A DNA stretch of 5,312 nucleotides from an uncultured Collinsella sp. GTDB taxonomy: Bacteria; Actinomycetota; Coriobacteriia; Coriobacteriales; Coriobacteriaceae. Positions 1 through 5,312 of the stretch are shown here, one piece after another. Location: contig URTP01000136.1 in NCBI GenBank assembly GCA_900550835.1, forward strand, positions 1 to 5,312, given 5' to 3'. The notes under the pieces are model-generated. The model was not told where the DNA came from. It ran no database searches and saw only the letters and a program-made list of their open reading frames with translations. The position numbers were made by a program, and so were the translations under genes. Each line of letters opens with the position of its first letter. The stretch's first letter is position 1.

Positions 1-556
1 AGGACGCCGAGCCGTTGGCGCAGTCGAGACCGATCTTGACGCCCTGTAGCGAAAAATTCGAACTCGCAATGAGCGAGGCGATATAGCGGTTGCGCCCCTG
101 CATGTAGTCCACCGTGGCGCCGATGTGGTTGCCCGTGGCCAGCGGCACCTCGCTCTTGCCATCGATGTAGTCCTCGATGAGCTCCAGTACGTCCTCGTCC
201 ATCTTAAAACCGTCGCTGTTGACGAGCTTAATGCCGTTATCGCAAAACGGGTTGTGGCTCGCGCTGATCATGATGCCGCAATCGAAGCAGCCTTCCACGG
301 TCTGATGCGCTACGCCCGGCGTGGGGATCACGTGCAGCATATAGGCGTCCGCACCGCTCGCGACCAGGCCACTCACCAGCGCCGCCTCGAACATATAACT
401 CGAGCGACGCGTGTCCTTACCCACGATGACGCGCGCCTTGCGCTCGCGGTTGGCGCCGTAATACCAGCCCACAAAACGGCCAATCTTATAAGCGTGCTCT
501 ACCGTCAGCCCAACATTGGCCTCACCGCGAAAGCCGTCGGTGCCAAAGTACTTCAT
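1..556 (-). CDS. glmM: Phosphoglucosamine mutase GlmM, N-terminal part (runs off the left edge)
   Basis: GlmM converts glucosamine-6-phosphate to glucosamine-1-phosphate in the cytoplasm, the step before GlmU in UDP-GlcNAc synthesis for peptidoglycan and other glycans. The protein begins MKYFGTDGFRGEANVGLT, the classic GlmM N-terminus. The phosphoserine loop GIMISASHNP follows, with the catalytic serine at residue 100 (codon at 257-259), close to Ser102 of E. coli GlmM. Near the window edge KIGLDCANGSAS matches the start of domain II. Only 185 of about 440-450 residues are present, so the Mg-binding DGDGDR loop and the sugar-binding C-terminal domain are not visible. The ATG at 556 is fixed by an AAGGAGA Shine-Dalgarno four bases upstream. 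The MKYFGTDGFRG start and the Ser position favour GlmM over phosphomannomutase or phosphoglucomutase paralogues. The gene lies directly downstream of a terminator (see 576-602), so how it is transcribed is an open question. Confidence 0.95.
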   Translation of the reverse strand, partial: MKYFGTDGFRGEANVGLTVEHAYKIGRFVGWYYGANRERKARVIVGKDTRRSSYMFEAALVSGLVASGADAYMLHVIPTPGVAHQTVEGCFDCGIMISASHNPFCDNGIKLVNSDGFKMDEDVLELIEDYIDGKSEVPLATGNHIGATVDYMQGRNRYIASLIASSNFSLQGVKIGLDCANGSAS

Positions 557-560
557 GCGC

Positions 561-567
561 TCTCCTT
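561..567 (-). promoter_or_regulatory. Ribosome-binding site of glmM
   Basis: On the minus strand this reads AAGGAGA followed by GCGC and the ATG at 556. It is a near-consensus Shine-Dalgarno at normal spacing. It directly adjoins the U-tract of the terminator hairpin at 576-602, so no promoter can fit between the terminator and this site. Confidence 0.85.
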
Positions 568-602
568 ACAAAATAGGGGCGAACAGATTGCCTGTCCGCC
601 CC
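568..602 (-). terminator. Rho-independent terminator between the DUF4012 gene and glmM
   Basis: On the minus strand the arm GGGGCGGACAG (602-592), a 5-base loop (591-587) and the arm CTGTTCGCCCC (586-576) form an 11-bp stem that is uninterrupted if one G-U pair is allowed. UAUUUUGU (575-568) follows. The same repeat read on the plus strand has an A-C mismatch and no following T-tract, so the structure works only leftwards. It begins 37 bases after the DUF4012 stop codon and ends one base before the glmM Shine-Dalgarno. It could end the DUF4012 transcript, or act as an attenuator for glmM. Confidence 0.8.
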
Positions 603-615
603 AAAATGGTACTCG

Positions 616-621
616 ATTATC
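616..621 (-). promoter_or_regulatory. Possible -10 box upstream of the glmM terminator hairpin (weak)
   Basis: The minus strand reads GATAAT here, five of six matches to TATAAT, just downstream of the DUF4012 stop codon. No convincing -35 hexamer lies 16-18 bases upstream, and there is no TGn extension. If it is used, transcription would start near 609 and the leader would contain the whole terminator hairpin. This is recorded because it is the best-looking -10 in the DUF4012-glmM gap. Confidence 0.2.
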
Positions 622-639
622 TGCGCTACCAGAAAAACC

Positions 640-2952
640 CTACGCCGACGCGCTGTCGCGAGCCGCCTGGCATGTAGGAGTCTGACGCAGCGTAAGCGGC
701 TTGTCCCCCGCCTCGGCTGACGTGGTCAGCGTATATGTGATCGTCGTCGTCTCGCCAGCATGCAGGTCAACGGTGCCCGAATAGAAGGGGATTCCATGCC
801 ACGTAGCGGCGCCAAGACCAAACTGGGTGCCCTCGACGGTCAGATCAGTAATGTTGCCGCCCGTCGGGGCAAACAACGAGACATTCAGACGCTCGTCGTC
901 GCGCGCGGCATCGGGCGCGCTCGCCGCGACGTAGTCGGGCAGCTTGCCGGCCTCCTCCTGCGTCATGATGTTCGTCAGGGTAACGGCGATGCGATACGAG
1001 CATGTGCCGTCACCGTTCTTGATGCCCTGGCCAATCTGCGTATCGGCATTCAGGTACCAGTCGAGCTTGGAGAAGCTCAGGTTGTTAAAGTAGACACCAG
1101 CAACGGGATCTTCACTCGGGTCATCCGGATCGGGCAGCGAGGCGTCGATGTTCATCTCCTTGATAGCGTTCTGCTCGTCATCGTTTTTCATCCACGCGAT
1201 CAGGCGGCCCTCTTCGGCACCGCGCTCAACGGCGCTGACAAGCTTCGTAACATCGACATCGCCGATACCGCCAAGGATCTTGTCGAAGGCAGCGCTGGCG
1301 ACGGATGCAAAGATGCCGTCCGACTCCTCGACCGGATAGTTCCAGTACACATCGTGCATGAGGACCTTTGCGGCGTTGGTGCCGTCGACAACCGTTCCGT
1401 CGGGCAGCGACACGTTACCGACCAGGCCCAGCAGATACTGCAGGAACACCGGGTCGATGCCGACGACGCCATCAACGTCCTGCCCATATTGGGACTTCCA
1501 CAGCGCGGCGACACGCTGCGAGTTGCGGGGCCAATCAGGCGAATAGGTATTGCCCGAGTTGTACAGGTTACTGTGGTTGCCGAACAGCGCCTCATCCTCT
1601 TCGTCGACGCTCTCGACTGCCTCGTCCTCGCTGAGTCCAATGCGGGGAACAAACTCGCCGATCGACATCTGGCCGTCGGTGACCGAAATCAGGCCCTGCG
1701 AACCGCCAAAGCCGCCGCAGGCACGAATCTCGACGTTGTTCATGGCGTACACAAGGTAGTTGCGCGTCTGGCCGTTGGCGCCGAGCATCTGGGGAAGGAC
1801 GGGGGCGACCTTCTCCGCCGCGTCAACCGCGCCGTTGAGGGTGGCAAAGCCGTCCTTGGCCTTATCGACCAGCTCGGTCACCTGGGAAATATGAGTATCG
1901 CCAATGCCCTGGATCTTCTCGTTGGCGCTCTTGAACACCTTCGAGCTATCGGAGAGCGAATCGGCGACCGCCTGCAGCGCGGACACGTTGATAGTCCCAT
2001 CCTGGAACAGCTTGCCGGGCGTGGCCTGCGAAAGGTTATCGGCCATGGGAACCAGCGCATTGCTCGAGACATCGGACAGGGCATCAATCATGGTGCGGGC
2101 CGCATTGATATCGCTGCCATACACCGGGATAAACGAAGCCGCCGTCCACAGCGGGCTCGAAGTCTCCGCCTTCATGCTGTCGCAGAGCTCATCGATCTTC
2201 TTCGCGTCGTCAGGCAGCGTCGAAAAATCGCCCGACGTGACCTTGTCCTTAAGGCCACCGACGATCTCGACAGCCTCCTTCGCTTCGCTCTTTACGGTCT
2301 TTGCCGAGTTAAGCAGCATAAAGCCGCTTGCGCCAAGCGCAACGAGAAGCACCGCGACTACAGCGGCAATAATGGCGCCGGTGTGACGCTTTTTGCGCTC
2401 GCCCTTGCGATGGCGATGACGGACCAGACCGTCAGAGGTCGAACTCGACGAAGCGTCGCTACCGTAGTTCAAGCCAAAATCGTAATAATCTTCCTTGGAA
2501 CCCGAGCCCGCAAACTCGGCACCGCTATCATCCAGGCGGGCGAACGTGCCAGTCTCGGAGGCGCCGGTGTAAATCGTGCCAAGGTTACCCGTAAGTCCCG
2601 CGCCACCGGCAGAGAGAGTATTGCTGTCGGCCTTGCCGGCATTAACGTTGCCGGCGGCATTCGCGGCGTTGGCAGCACCTGCGTTGTTCGCAGGTACCGA
2701 AGGAGCCCCGCTCGGCTGCGACGTGGAGGTTGCACCGCCCGCAAAGACATTCCCTCTTGCGCGGCCGGTCTTTTTTGCCTTTTGTGACTGCTCGTACAGA
2801 GCGGTAAACATCGCCGTCTCGCCCGGGGACACGCGCTTACCGGAACCGCCCTGCCCAGCGCCGCCCGGCGTGCCGGCCTTACCAGCCCCGTTCGGACGCG
2901 GCGGAACTGCAGGGCGGCCGCTATCGCTGCCCTTAAAGTGATTACCAGCCAT
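640..2952 (-). CDS. DUF4012 membrane-anchored surface protein, 770 aa
   Basis: The function of this family is unknown. Its members are single-pass envelope proteins, often coded near surface-polysaccharide genes in Actinobacteria. From the ATG, residues 1-170 are Gly/Ala/Ser/Pro/Asn-rich and probably disordered. Residues 178-190 (RHRHRKGERKKRH) are a basic inside-anchor. Residues 192-214 (GAIIAAVVAVLLVALGASGF onward) form one membrane helix, placing the long N-terminus inside and the rest outside. An extracellular helical stretch, about 220-385, leads into the DUF4012 core: RNYLVYAMNNVEIRACGGFG at about 397-416, then DGVVGIDPVFLQYLLG at about 494-509 and the LPDGTVVDGTNAAKVLMHDV region at about 516-535. 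The last 140 residues look beta-rich (YSGTVDLHAGETTTITYTLT). No catalytic motif or sortase signal is seen. The frame extends upstream to a TTG at 2979, but GAGGA seven bases before the ATG at 2952 supports that start. A terminator follows the gene. The DUF4012 assignment is from motif memory and is fairly firm. Confidence 0.9.
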   Translation of the reverse strand: MAGNHFKGSDSGRPAVPPRPNGAGKAGTPGGAGQGGSGKRVSPGETAMFTALYEQSQKAKKTGRARGNVFAGGATSTSQPSGAPSVPANNAGAANAANAAGNVNAGKADSNTLSAGGAGLTGNLGTIYTGASETGTFARLDDSGAEFAGSGSKEDYYDFGLNYGSDASSSSTSDGLVRHRHRKGERKKRHTGAIIAAVVAVLLVALGASGFMLLNSAKTVKSEAKEAVEIVGGLKDKVTSGDFSTLPDDAKKIDELCDSMKAETSSPLWTAASFIPVYGSDINAARTMIDALSDVSSNALVPMADNLSQATPGKLFQDGTINVSALQAVADSLSDSSKVFKSANEKIQGIGDTHISQVTELVDKAKDGFATLNGAVDAAEKVAPVLPQMLGANGQTRNYLVYAMNNVEIRACGGFGGSQGLISVTDGQMSIGEFVPRIGLSEDEAVESVDEEDEALFGNHSNLYNSGNTYSPDWPRNSQRVAALWKSQYGQDVDGVVGIDPVFLQYLLGLVGNVSLPDGTVVDGTNAAKVLMHDVYWNYPVEESDGIFASVASAAFDKILGGIGDVDVTKLVSAVERGAEEGRLIAWMKNDDEQNAIKEMNIDASLPDPDDPSEDPVAGVYFNNLSFSKLDWYLNADTQIGQGIKNGDGTCSYRIAVTLTNIMTQEEAGKLPDYVAASAPDAARDDERLNVSLFAPTGGNITDLTVEGTQFGLGAATWHGIPFYSGTVDLHAGETTTITYTLTTSAEAGDKPLTLRQTPTCQAARDSASA
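2635..2688 (-). repeat. Ala/Asn/Gly low-complexity stretch in the DUF4012 protein
   Basis: This segment codes for NNAGAANAANAAGNVNAG, an imperfect Ala-Ala-Asn run built from GCC/GCG and AAC/AAT codons. It lies in the cytoplasmic N-terminal tail and probably forms a flexible linker. Such runs are prone to length change between strains. Confidence 0.6.
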
Positions 2953-2959
2953 AAAGAAA

Positions 2960-2964
2960 TCCTC
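2960..2964 (-). promoter_or_regulatory. Ribosome-binding site that sets the DUF4012 start
   Basis: The minus strand reads GAGGA, then seven bases, then ATG at 2952. This supports the ATG rather than the in-frame TTG at 2979, which has no purine-rich sequence at a proper distance upstream. Confidence 0.75.
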
Positions 2965-2988
2965 GCAATTGAGTCGCAATGAAAAAGT

Positions 2989-3010
2989 CCATAACGTTAC
3001 TAGTTTATGG
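2989..3010. promoter_or_regulatory. CCATAA-N10-TTATGG dyad upstream of the DUF4012 gene, possible operator/promoter
   Basis: CCATAA (2989-2994) and TTATGG (3005-3010) are exact inverted repeats around a 10-base spacer, centred about 47 bases upstream of the DUF4012 start codon. Read on the minus strand, the right arm lies in TGCCATAAA, which resembles a weak extended -10 (TGn plus CATAAA). No good -35 accompanies it. A dyad over a likely promoter is where a repressor would bind, but six-base arms are only modest evidence. The stretch 2953-3101 holds no gene. Confidence 0.3.
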
Positions 3011-3047
3011 CATTTTGGGCATCGACAGCTAAACTCCAGACACGGAC

Positions 3048-3057
3048 ATCAATTGGC
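3048..3057 (-). promoter_or_regulatory. Shared intergenic motif GCCAATTGAT, copy 1
   Basis: This 10-mer occurs exactly here, between the EamA and DUF4012 genes, and again at 4139-4148 just before the EamA start, in the same orientation. Flanking bases are also partly alike. It contains the palindrome CAATTG, which is scarce in GC-rich DNA. A regulator site is possible, but no known regulator is recognised. Confidence 0.3.
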
Positions 3058-3101
3058 GAAAATGCGGCACAACACCTTTTCTGTCTTGGCGGCGGCGCCA
3101 G

Positions 3102-4124
3102 CTACACCGTGAGGAACATCATCACGATGATCATGGCAAAGCCGATAAGGTCGGTCGGCAAAAACACCGTACCCAGCATAACGGCGCTGGTGATGGTCGC
3201 CGAAACCGGCTCCACAGTTCCGATGAGGCTCGCACGCACCGAGCCGATGTCCTTAACGCCCTGCATATAGAGCATGTAAGCAAAAAACGAGCCGATAACC
3301 ACGAACACCGCGAGCGCCTCGACGCCGGCAGCGTCGAGCGCCGGCATATGCGCCCAGGGCTGCACGAAGACACACGAGACCACGCCCGCCGTGAGCATTG
3401 CCGAGCCCGTGACGATGGGGCTGCCGTATTCGGGCAGGATCTTGGCGGGAATCACCGCCATACACGTGGCGCTGACCGCACACATAAGGCCTGCGACCAG
3501 GCCAAGCGGCGATATGCTCAGACTGGTAGGGTCGCCGCCGGTAGCGATTAAAAAGGTGCCGCCCAGGGCCAACCCAATGCCAACGGCCTCACGCACGCGA
3601 GGCATGCGATGGTCGATCACGCAGGTGTAGCCCATAATGATGACCAGTTGCAGGCATTGGAGCACCGTCGCGGTTCCGGCATTGGTCAGGCGCACGGCCG
3701 AAAGATAACAAAACTGGTTGAACAGCAGACCAAAGGCGGTAAAGAGCAGCAGCTGCTTGCGATCGGCGGGTGTGGTCCAGAGCTTAATCAGGCGCTCGCG
3801 GTCGCGCGTAACAACCACGGCCATAAAGAGTAGACCGGCGAGAATCTGACGCACGCTCATAAGCCACAAGGTGTCGACGTGGTAGGTATCGAACAGAAAG
3901 CTCGCGCTGGTGCCCGAGAAGCCCCAAAACGAACCGCCCACCAGCGTAGCCAAGACGCCCGTGATCATCTTGCGCGTCGAAGCGCTGTTCAGGCGCTCGC
4001 GCCAAGCGCGGCGGGTGCTACGGCTGAGCTCATCGGTGCCCTCGGGCACATCAATGTTCGATATATCGGTCATCGGCACCGAAGCCCTTTCACGTGCACG
4101 CTGCGCCGAGCGCTCCTGTTCCAT
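3102..4124 (-). CDS. EamA-family transporter (drug/metabolite transporter superfamily), 340 aa
   Basis: This is an inner-membrane permease with the duplicated five-helix EamA fold, about ten membrane helices in all. The substrate cannot be read from the sequence. Relatives export amino acids, metabolites or drugs. The first half runs over about residues 54-195 (GGSFWGFSGTSASFLF, then LTNAGTATVLQCLQLVIIMG). The second half runs over about 206-338, with the characteristic ASLIGTVEPVSATITSAVML near residues 298-317. The Glu commonly found after the 'LLG' of that motif in the family is replaced here by Thr (MLGTVF). About 50 charged, non-membrane residues precede helix 1, making the protein longer than the usual 290-300. 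The ATG at 4124 has GGGGGAG four bases upstream. Met18 (4073) and Met53 are possible later starts but have poorer ribosome sites. The gene has leader sequence on both sides and no obvious terminator after it, so read-through into the DUF4012 gene is possible. Confidence 0.92.
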   Translation of the reverse strand: MEQERSAQRARERASVPMTDISNIDVPEGTDELSRSTRRAWRERLNSASTRKMITGVLATLVGGSFWGFSGTSASFLFDTYHVDTLWLMSVRQILAGLLFMAVVVTRDRERLIKLWTTPADRKQLLLFTAFGLLFNQFCYLSAVRLTNAGTATVLQCLQLVIIMGYTCVIDHRMPRVREAVGIGLALGGTFLIATGGDPTSLSISPLGLVAGLMCAVSATCMAVIPAKILPEYGSPIVTGSAMLTAGVVSCVFVQPWAHMPALDAAGVEALAVFVVIGSFFAYMLYMQGVKDIGSVRASLIGTVEPVSATITSAVMLGTVFLPTDLIGFAMIIVMMFLTV

Positions 4125-4138
4125 TCCACTCCCCCGAA

Positions 4139-4148
4139 ATCAATTGGC
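4139..4148 (-). promoter_or_regulatory. Shared intergenic motif GCCAATTGAT, copy 2
   Basis: This is an exact copy of the 10-mer at 3048-3057, here lying 14 bases before the EamA start codon and just upstream of its Shine-Dalgarno. The looser common pattern on the plus strand is ATCAATTGGC followed by A/G-rich bases and GCG. So close to the start, it could act in the mRNA leader or as a repressor site below the promoter. Confidence 0.3.
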
Positions 4149-4173
4149 AACAAAGCGCTCAAACTGTAGCACG

Positions 4174-4179
4174 ATTATT
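4174..4179 (-). promoter_or_regulatory. Possible -10 box of the EamA gene (weak)
   Basis: The minus strand reads AATAAT, five of six matches to TATAAT, about 50 bases before the EamA ATG. No good -35 lies at normal spacing. A rival is TACAAT at 4223-4228, inside the 19-bp dyad, which also has five of six matches and only a weak -35. Either would give a short leader. Confidence 0.25.
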
Positions 4180-4215
4180 GGTATGGAAAAGCGGGCGATT
4201 CGGAACATCTACGAG

Positions 4216-4234
4216 CGTCCCTATTGTAGGGACG
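4216..4234. repeat. Perfect 19-bp inverted repeat between the signal peptidase and EamA genes
   Basis: CGTCCCTA (4216-4223), the spacer TTG and TAGGGACG (4227-4234) form an exact 8+3+8 dyad. It lies 15 bases past the signal peptidase stop codon and about 90 bases before the EamA start. On neither strand is it followed by a T-tract, so it is not a standard intrinsic terminator. It could be a 3'-end hairpin that protects the peptidase mRNA, or an operator for EamA, since a TACAAT -10-like hexamer overlaps its centre. The gap 4125-4249 holds no gene. Confidence 0.6.
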
Positions 4235-4249
4235 AAAGGTGCGGATGAT

Positions 4250-4957
4250 CTATGCCGAGTGGCTGGAATCGTCGAGGGCGCCGGGGTCGGCTTCCGCACG
4301 TCCCTGGGCACGATCGCCATCGTCTGGGTCCTTGGCGCTGTCCTGCTCCTCCTGCTCGCGGCGGCGCTTTTCGCGAATCTGCTCCACGGCCGCGCGCAGG
4401 GCGGCCTCGTCCTCGGCGCGTGCCACCTCTTGCGTGGTCTTGACCATATGGCGAATTTCGAGCACCAGCAGCACGATCAGCGGCACCACGATGAGCGGGA
4501 AGAACAGCAGCGGATTGGTGAGCAGCGAGACCACCACGCCCAGCCCCGCCGAGACAAAGACGACGCGGCCCACCACGTCGGCGGCGGGCACGGGCGCAGC
4601 ATCCTCGACCGGATTGGCATCGCCCTTGGTGCGGTAGACCGGCGTGCCGTCGGCGGCGGCCTCCACGGCAACGATGCGGTGCGTGTTGAGCGAACCCTCC
4701 AACGCGTCATCGGACGAATGGAAGGTGATGATGTCGCCCACCTGATAGACCTGGCCGTTATCGGTATCGACGACGATAAACGAGTGCACGGGAATCGCCG
4801 GCTCCATCGAGCCGGTCAGCGTGCGCATAAATCCATACCCCATGATGGTGGGAATCTCGCCGGCAGGCGTGAATACCGTGCGCAGCAGCACCACAAAGGC
4901 GATCAGGATCACCACGGTCGCTAGCACGTTGATCACGCGGAGCACATGCTTCGTCAC
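4250..4957 (-). CDS. Signal peptidase I, SipW/Sec11 (Ser-His) type, 235 aa
   Basis: This membrane protease removes signal peptides from exported proteins on the outer face of the membrane. Residues 8-29 form the first membrane helix. The catalytic serine is Ser50 in TGSMEPAIP. The general base is His93 in NTHRIV, where ordinary bacterial LepB has Lys, which puts it in the ER/archaeal-like class with Bacillus SipW. Asp113 in GDANPVED completes the usual set. A second helix spans about 149-168, and a charged 65-residue tail (EIRHMVK... then REKRRREQEEQ) should lie in the cytoplasm. In Bacillus, SipW handles TasA and TapA. No such substrate is visible here, so it would lie outside the window. 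The start is GTG, overlapping the upstream stop as GTGA, with AAAGGA nine bases before it. Translation is therefore probably coupled to the coiled-coil gene. The 19-bp dyad follows the stop. Confidence 0.93.
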   Translation of the reverse strand: MTKHVLRVINVLATVVILIAFVVLLRTVFTPAGEIPTIMGYGFMRTLTGSMEPAIPVHSFIVVDTDNGQVYQVGDIITFHSSDDALEGSLNTHRIVAVEAAADGTPVYRTKGDANPVEDAAPVPAADVVGRVVFVSAGLGVVVSLLTNPLLFFPLIVVPLIVLLVLEIRHMVKTTQEVARAEDEAALRAAVEQIREKRRREQEEQDSAKDPDDGDRAQGRAEADPGALDDSSHSA

Positions 4958-5312
4958 TTGTCGACATCCTTTGCGGAAGGCTCGACGTCAGTGGTGTCAG
5001 ATGCCGAAACGTCGGTCTCGTCGCCCTCAACGGTCGTGGCGGCATCGCCCTCGGCGGCCTCTCCGCGCAAGCGAGCCAGCAGATAGCGCGACAGGCTGTT
5101 GCCCTCGGCACGGCGCTCGGCGCGGGCGCGATCGCGCTCGGCTTGCTCCAGCTCGTGTGCCAACGAGTCCAAGCGTTGCTGCATCTCCGCGCGGGCGGCC
5201 TCGAGCTCGCGCTCGTGTGCGGCCTTGGTGGCGGCGAGTTCCTGCTCAATACGCTCCCCCGCCTCGAGCTCGGCAGCGGCGATACGTGCGTCGGCGTCGG
5301 CGCACGCCTCCT
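4954..5312 (-). CDS. Coiled-coil protein of unknown function, C-terminal part (runs off the right edge)
   Basis: I do not recognise this protein. The frame is open from the window edge to the TGA at 4956-4954 and gives 118 residues, so the start lies outside. The first 70 or so are Ala/Glu/Arg-rich with heptad character (AAAELEAGERIEQELAATKA, then QQRLDSLAHELEQAERDRAR), typical of a long coiled coil. A short segment, NSLSRYLLARLRGEA, follows, then an acidic Asp/Thr/Ser/Val tail ending AKDVDK. No membrane segment is visible in this part. An internal ATG at 5184 lies in the middle of the coil and is an unlikely start, because the open frame and the same composition continue above it. The stop overlaps the signal peptidase start by GTGA, so the two proteins are made from one message and may work together. 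High Ala/Glu/Arg content can mimic coding sequence in GC-rich DNA, but the overlap and the heptads support a real gene. Confidence 0.8.
   Translation of the reverse strand, partial: EACADADARIAAAELEAGERIEQELAATKAAHERELEAARAEMQQRLDSLAHELEQAERDRARAERRAEGNSLSRYLLARLRGEAAEGDAATTVEGDETDVSASDTTDVEPSAKDVDK
4967..4972 (-). promoter_or_regulatory. Ribosome-binding site for the GTG start of the signal peptidase
   Basis: The minus strand reads AAAGGA, nine bases before the GTG at 4957, inside the last codons of the upstream gene. With the GTGA stop-start overlap, it supports the GTG over any later ATG. The next in-frame Met is residue 39, which would remove the first membrane helix. Confidence 0.6.

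Noticed and set aside
125..685. 186-residue open frame on the plus strand, opposite glmM and the terminator
   Set aside because: It is antisense to unmistakable GlmM sequence and runs through the terminator and the end of the DUF4012 gene. It has no domain of its own.
760..2787. 675-residue open frame on the plus strand, opposite the DUF4012 gene
   Set aside because: It is fully antisense to a gene with a clear membrane helix, the DUF4012 motif and a good ribosome site. Its product is Arg/Val/Ala-rich with no recognisable domain, as expected of the opposite strand of a GC-rich gene.
2953..2979. N-terminal extension of the DUF4012 protein to a TTG at 2979
   Set aside because: It adds nine residues with no ribosome site before the TTG, and those codons contain the GAGGA that serves the ATG at 2952.
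3085..3101. GC-rich hairpin (TGGCG-CCGC-CGCCA) just after the EamA stop codon as a terminator
   Set aside because: The stem is only five pairs and is followed by AGACAGAAAAGG instead of a T-run, so it does not support termination.
4094..4924. 276-residue open frame on the plus strand, opposite the signal peptidase
   Set aside because: The product is His/Arg/Asp-rich (QHDQRHHDEREEQQ), which is the mirror of the charged tail codons. The minus-strand frame carries all the catalytic motifs.

Overview
The window is GC-rich, tightly packed and carries five genes, all on the minus strand, so it reads from right to left. A high-GC actinobacterial host fits best. A gut coriobacterium such as Collinsella is my inference from the style of the DUF4012 and EamA proteins and was not tested by any search. 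None of the large plus-strand open frames looks real. There is no tRNA, rRNA, CRISPR array, insertion sequence or phage gene, and no gene-free stretch longer than 150 bases.

Layout in transcription order. (1) 5312-4954: the C-terminal 118 residues of an Ala/Glu/Arg-rich coiled-coil protein whose beginning lies outside the window. (2) 4957-4250: a signal peptidase I of the SipW/Sec11 (Ser-His) class, starting at a GTG that overlaps the previous stop codon as GTGA. (3) A 125-bp gap with a perfect 19-bp dyad, then 4124-3102: a ten-helix EamA-family (drug/metabolite transporter superfamily) permease. (4) A 149-bp gap with a CCATAA/TTATGG dyad and a 10-mer shared with the preceding gap, then 2952-640: a 770-residue membrane-anchored DUF4012 protein with a long low-complexity cytoplasmic N-terminus. 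(5) A strong intrinsic terminator (576-602), then 556-1: the first 185 residues of GlmM, phosphoglucosamine mutase.

The theme is the cell envelope. GlmM makes glucosamine-1-phosphate for UDP-GlcNAc and hence peptidoglycan and surface glycans. DUF4012 proteins are envelope proteins of unknown function that are often found with surface-polysaccharide genes. The SipW-type peptidase would process exported proteins. Only the coiled-coil/peptidase pair is clearly one translational unit. The others have leaders of their own and may be separate transcripts. The points most worth a second look are the terminator directly abutting the glmM ribosome-binding site, the shared GCCAATTGAT motif in both intergenic gaps, the 19-bp dyad, and the charged cytoplasmic tail of the peptidase beside a coupled coiled-coil gene. 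I found no clearly new multi-gene system here.
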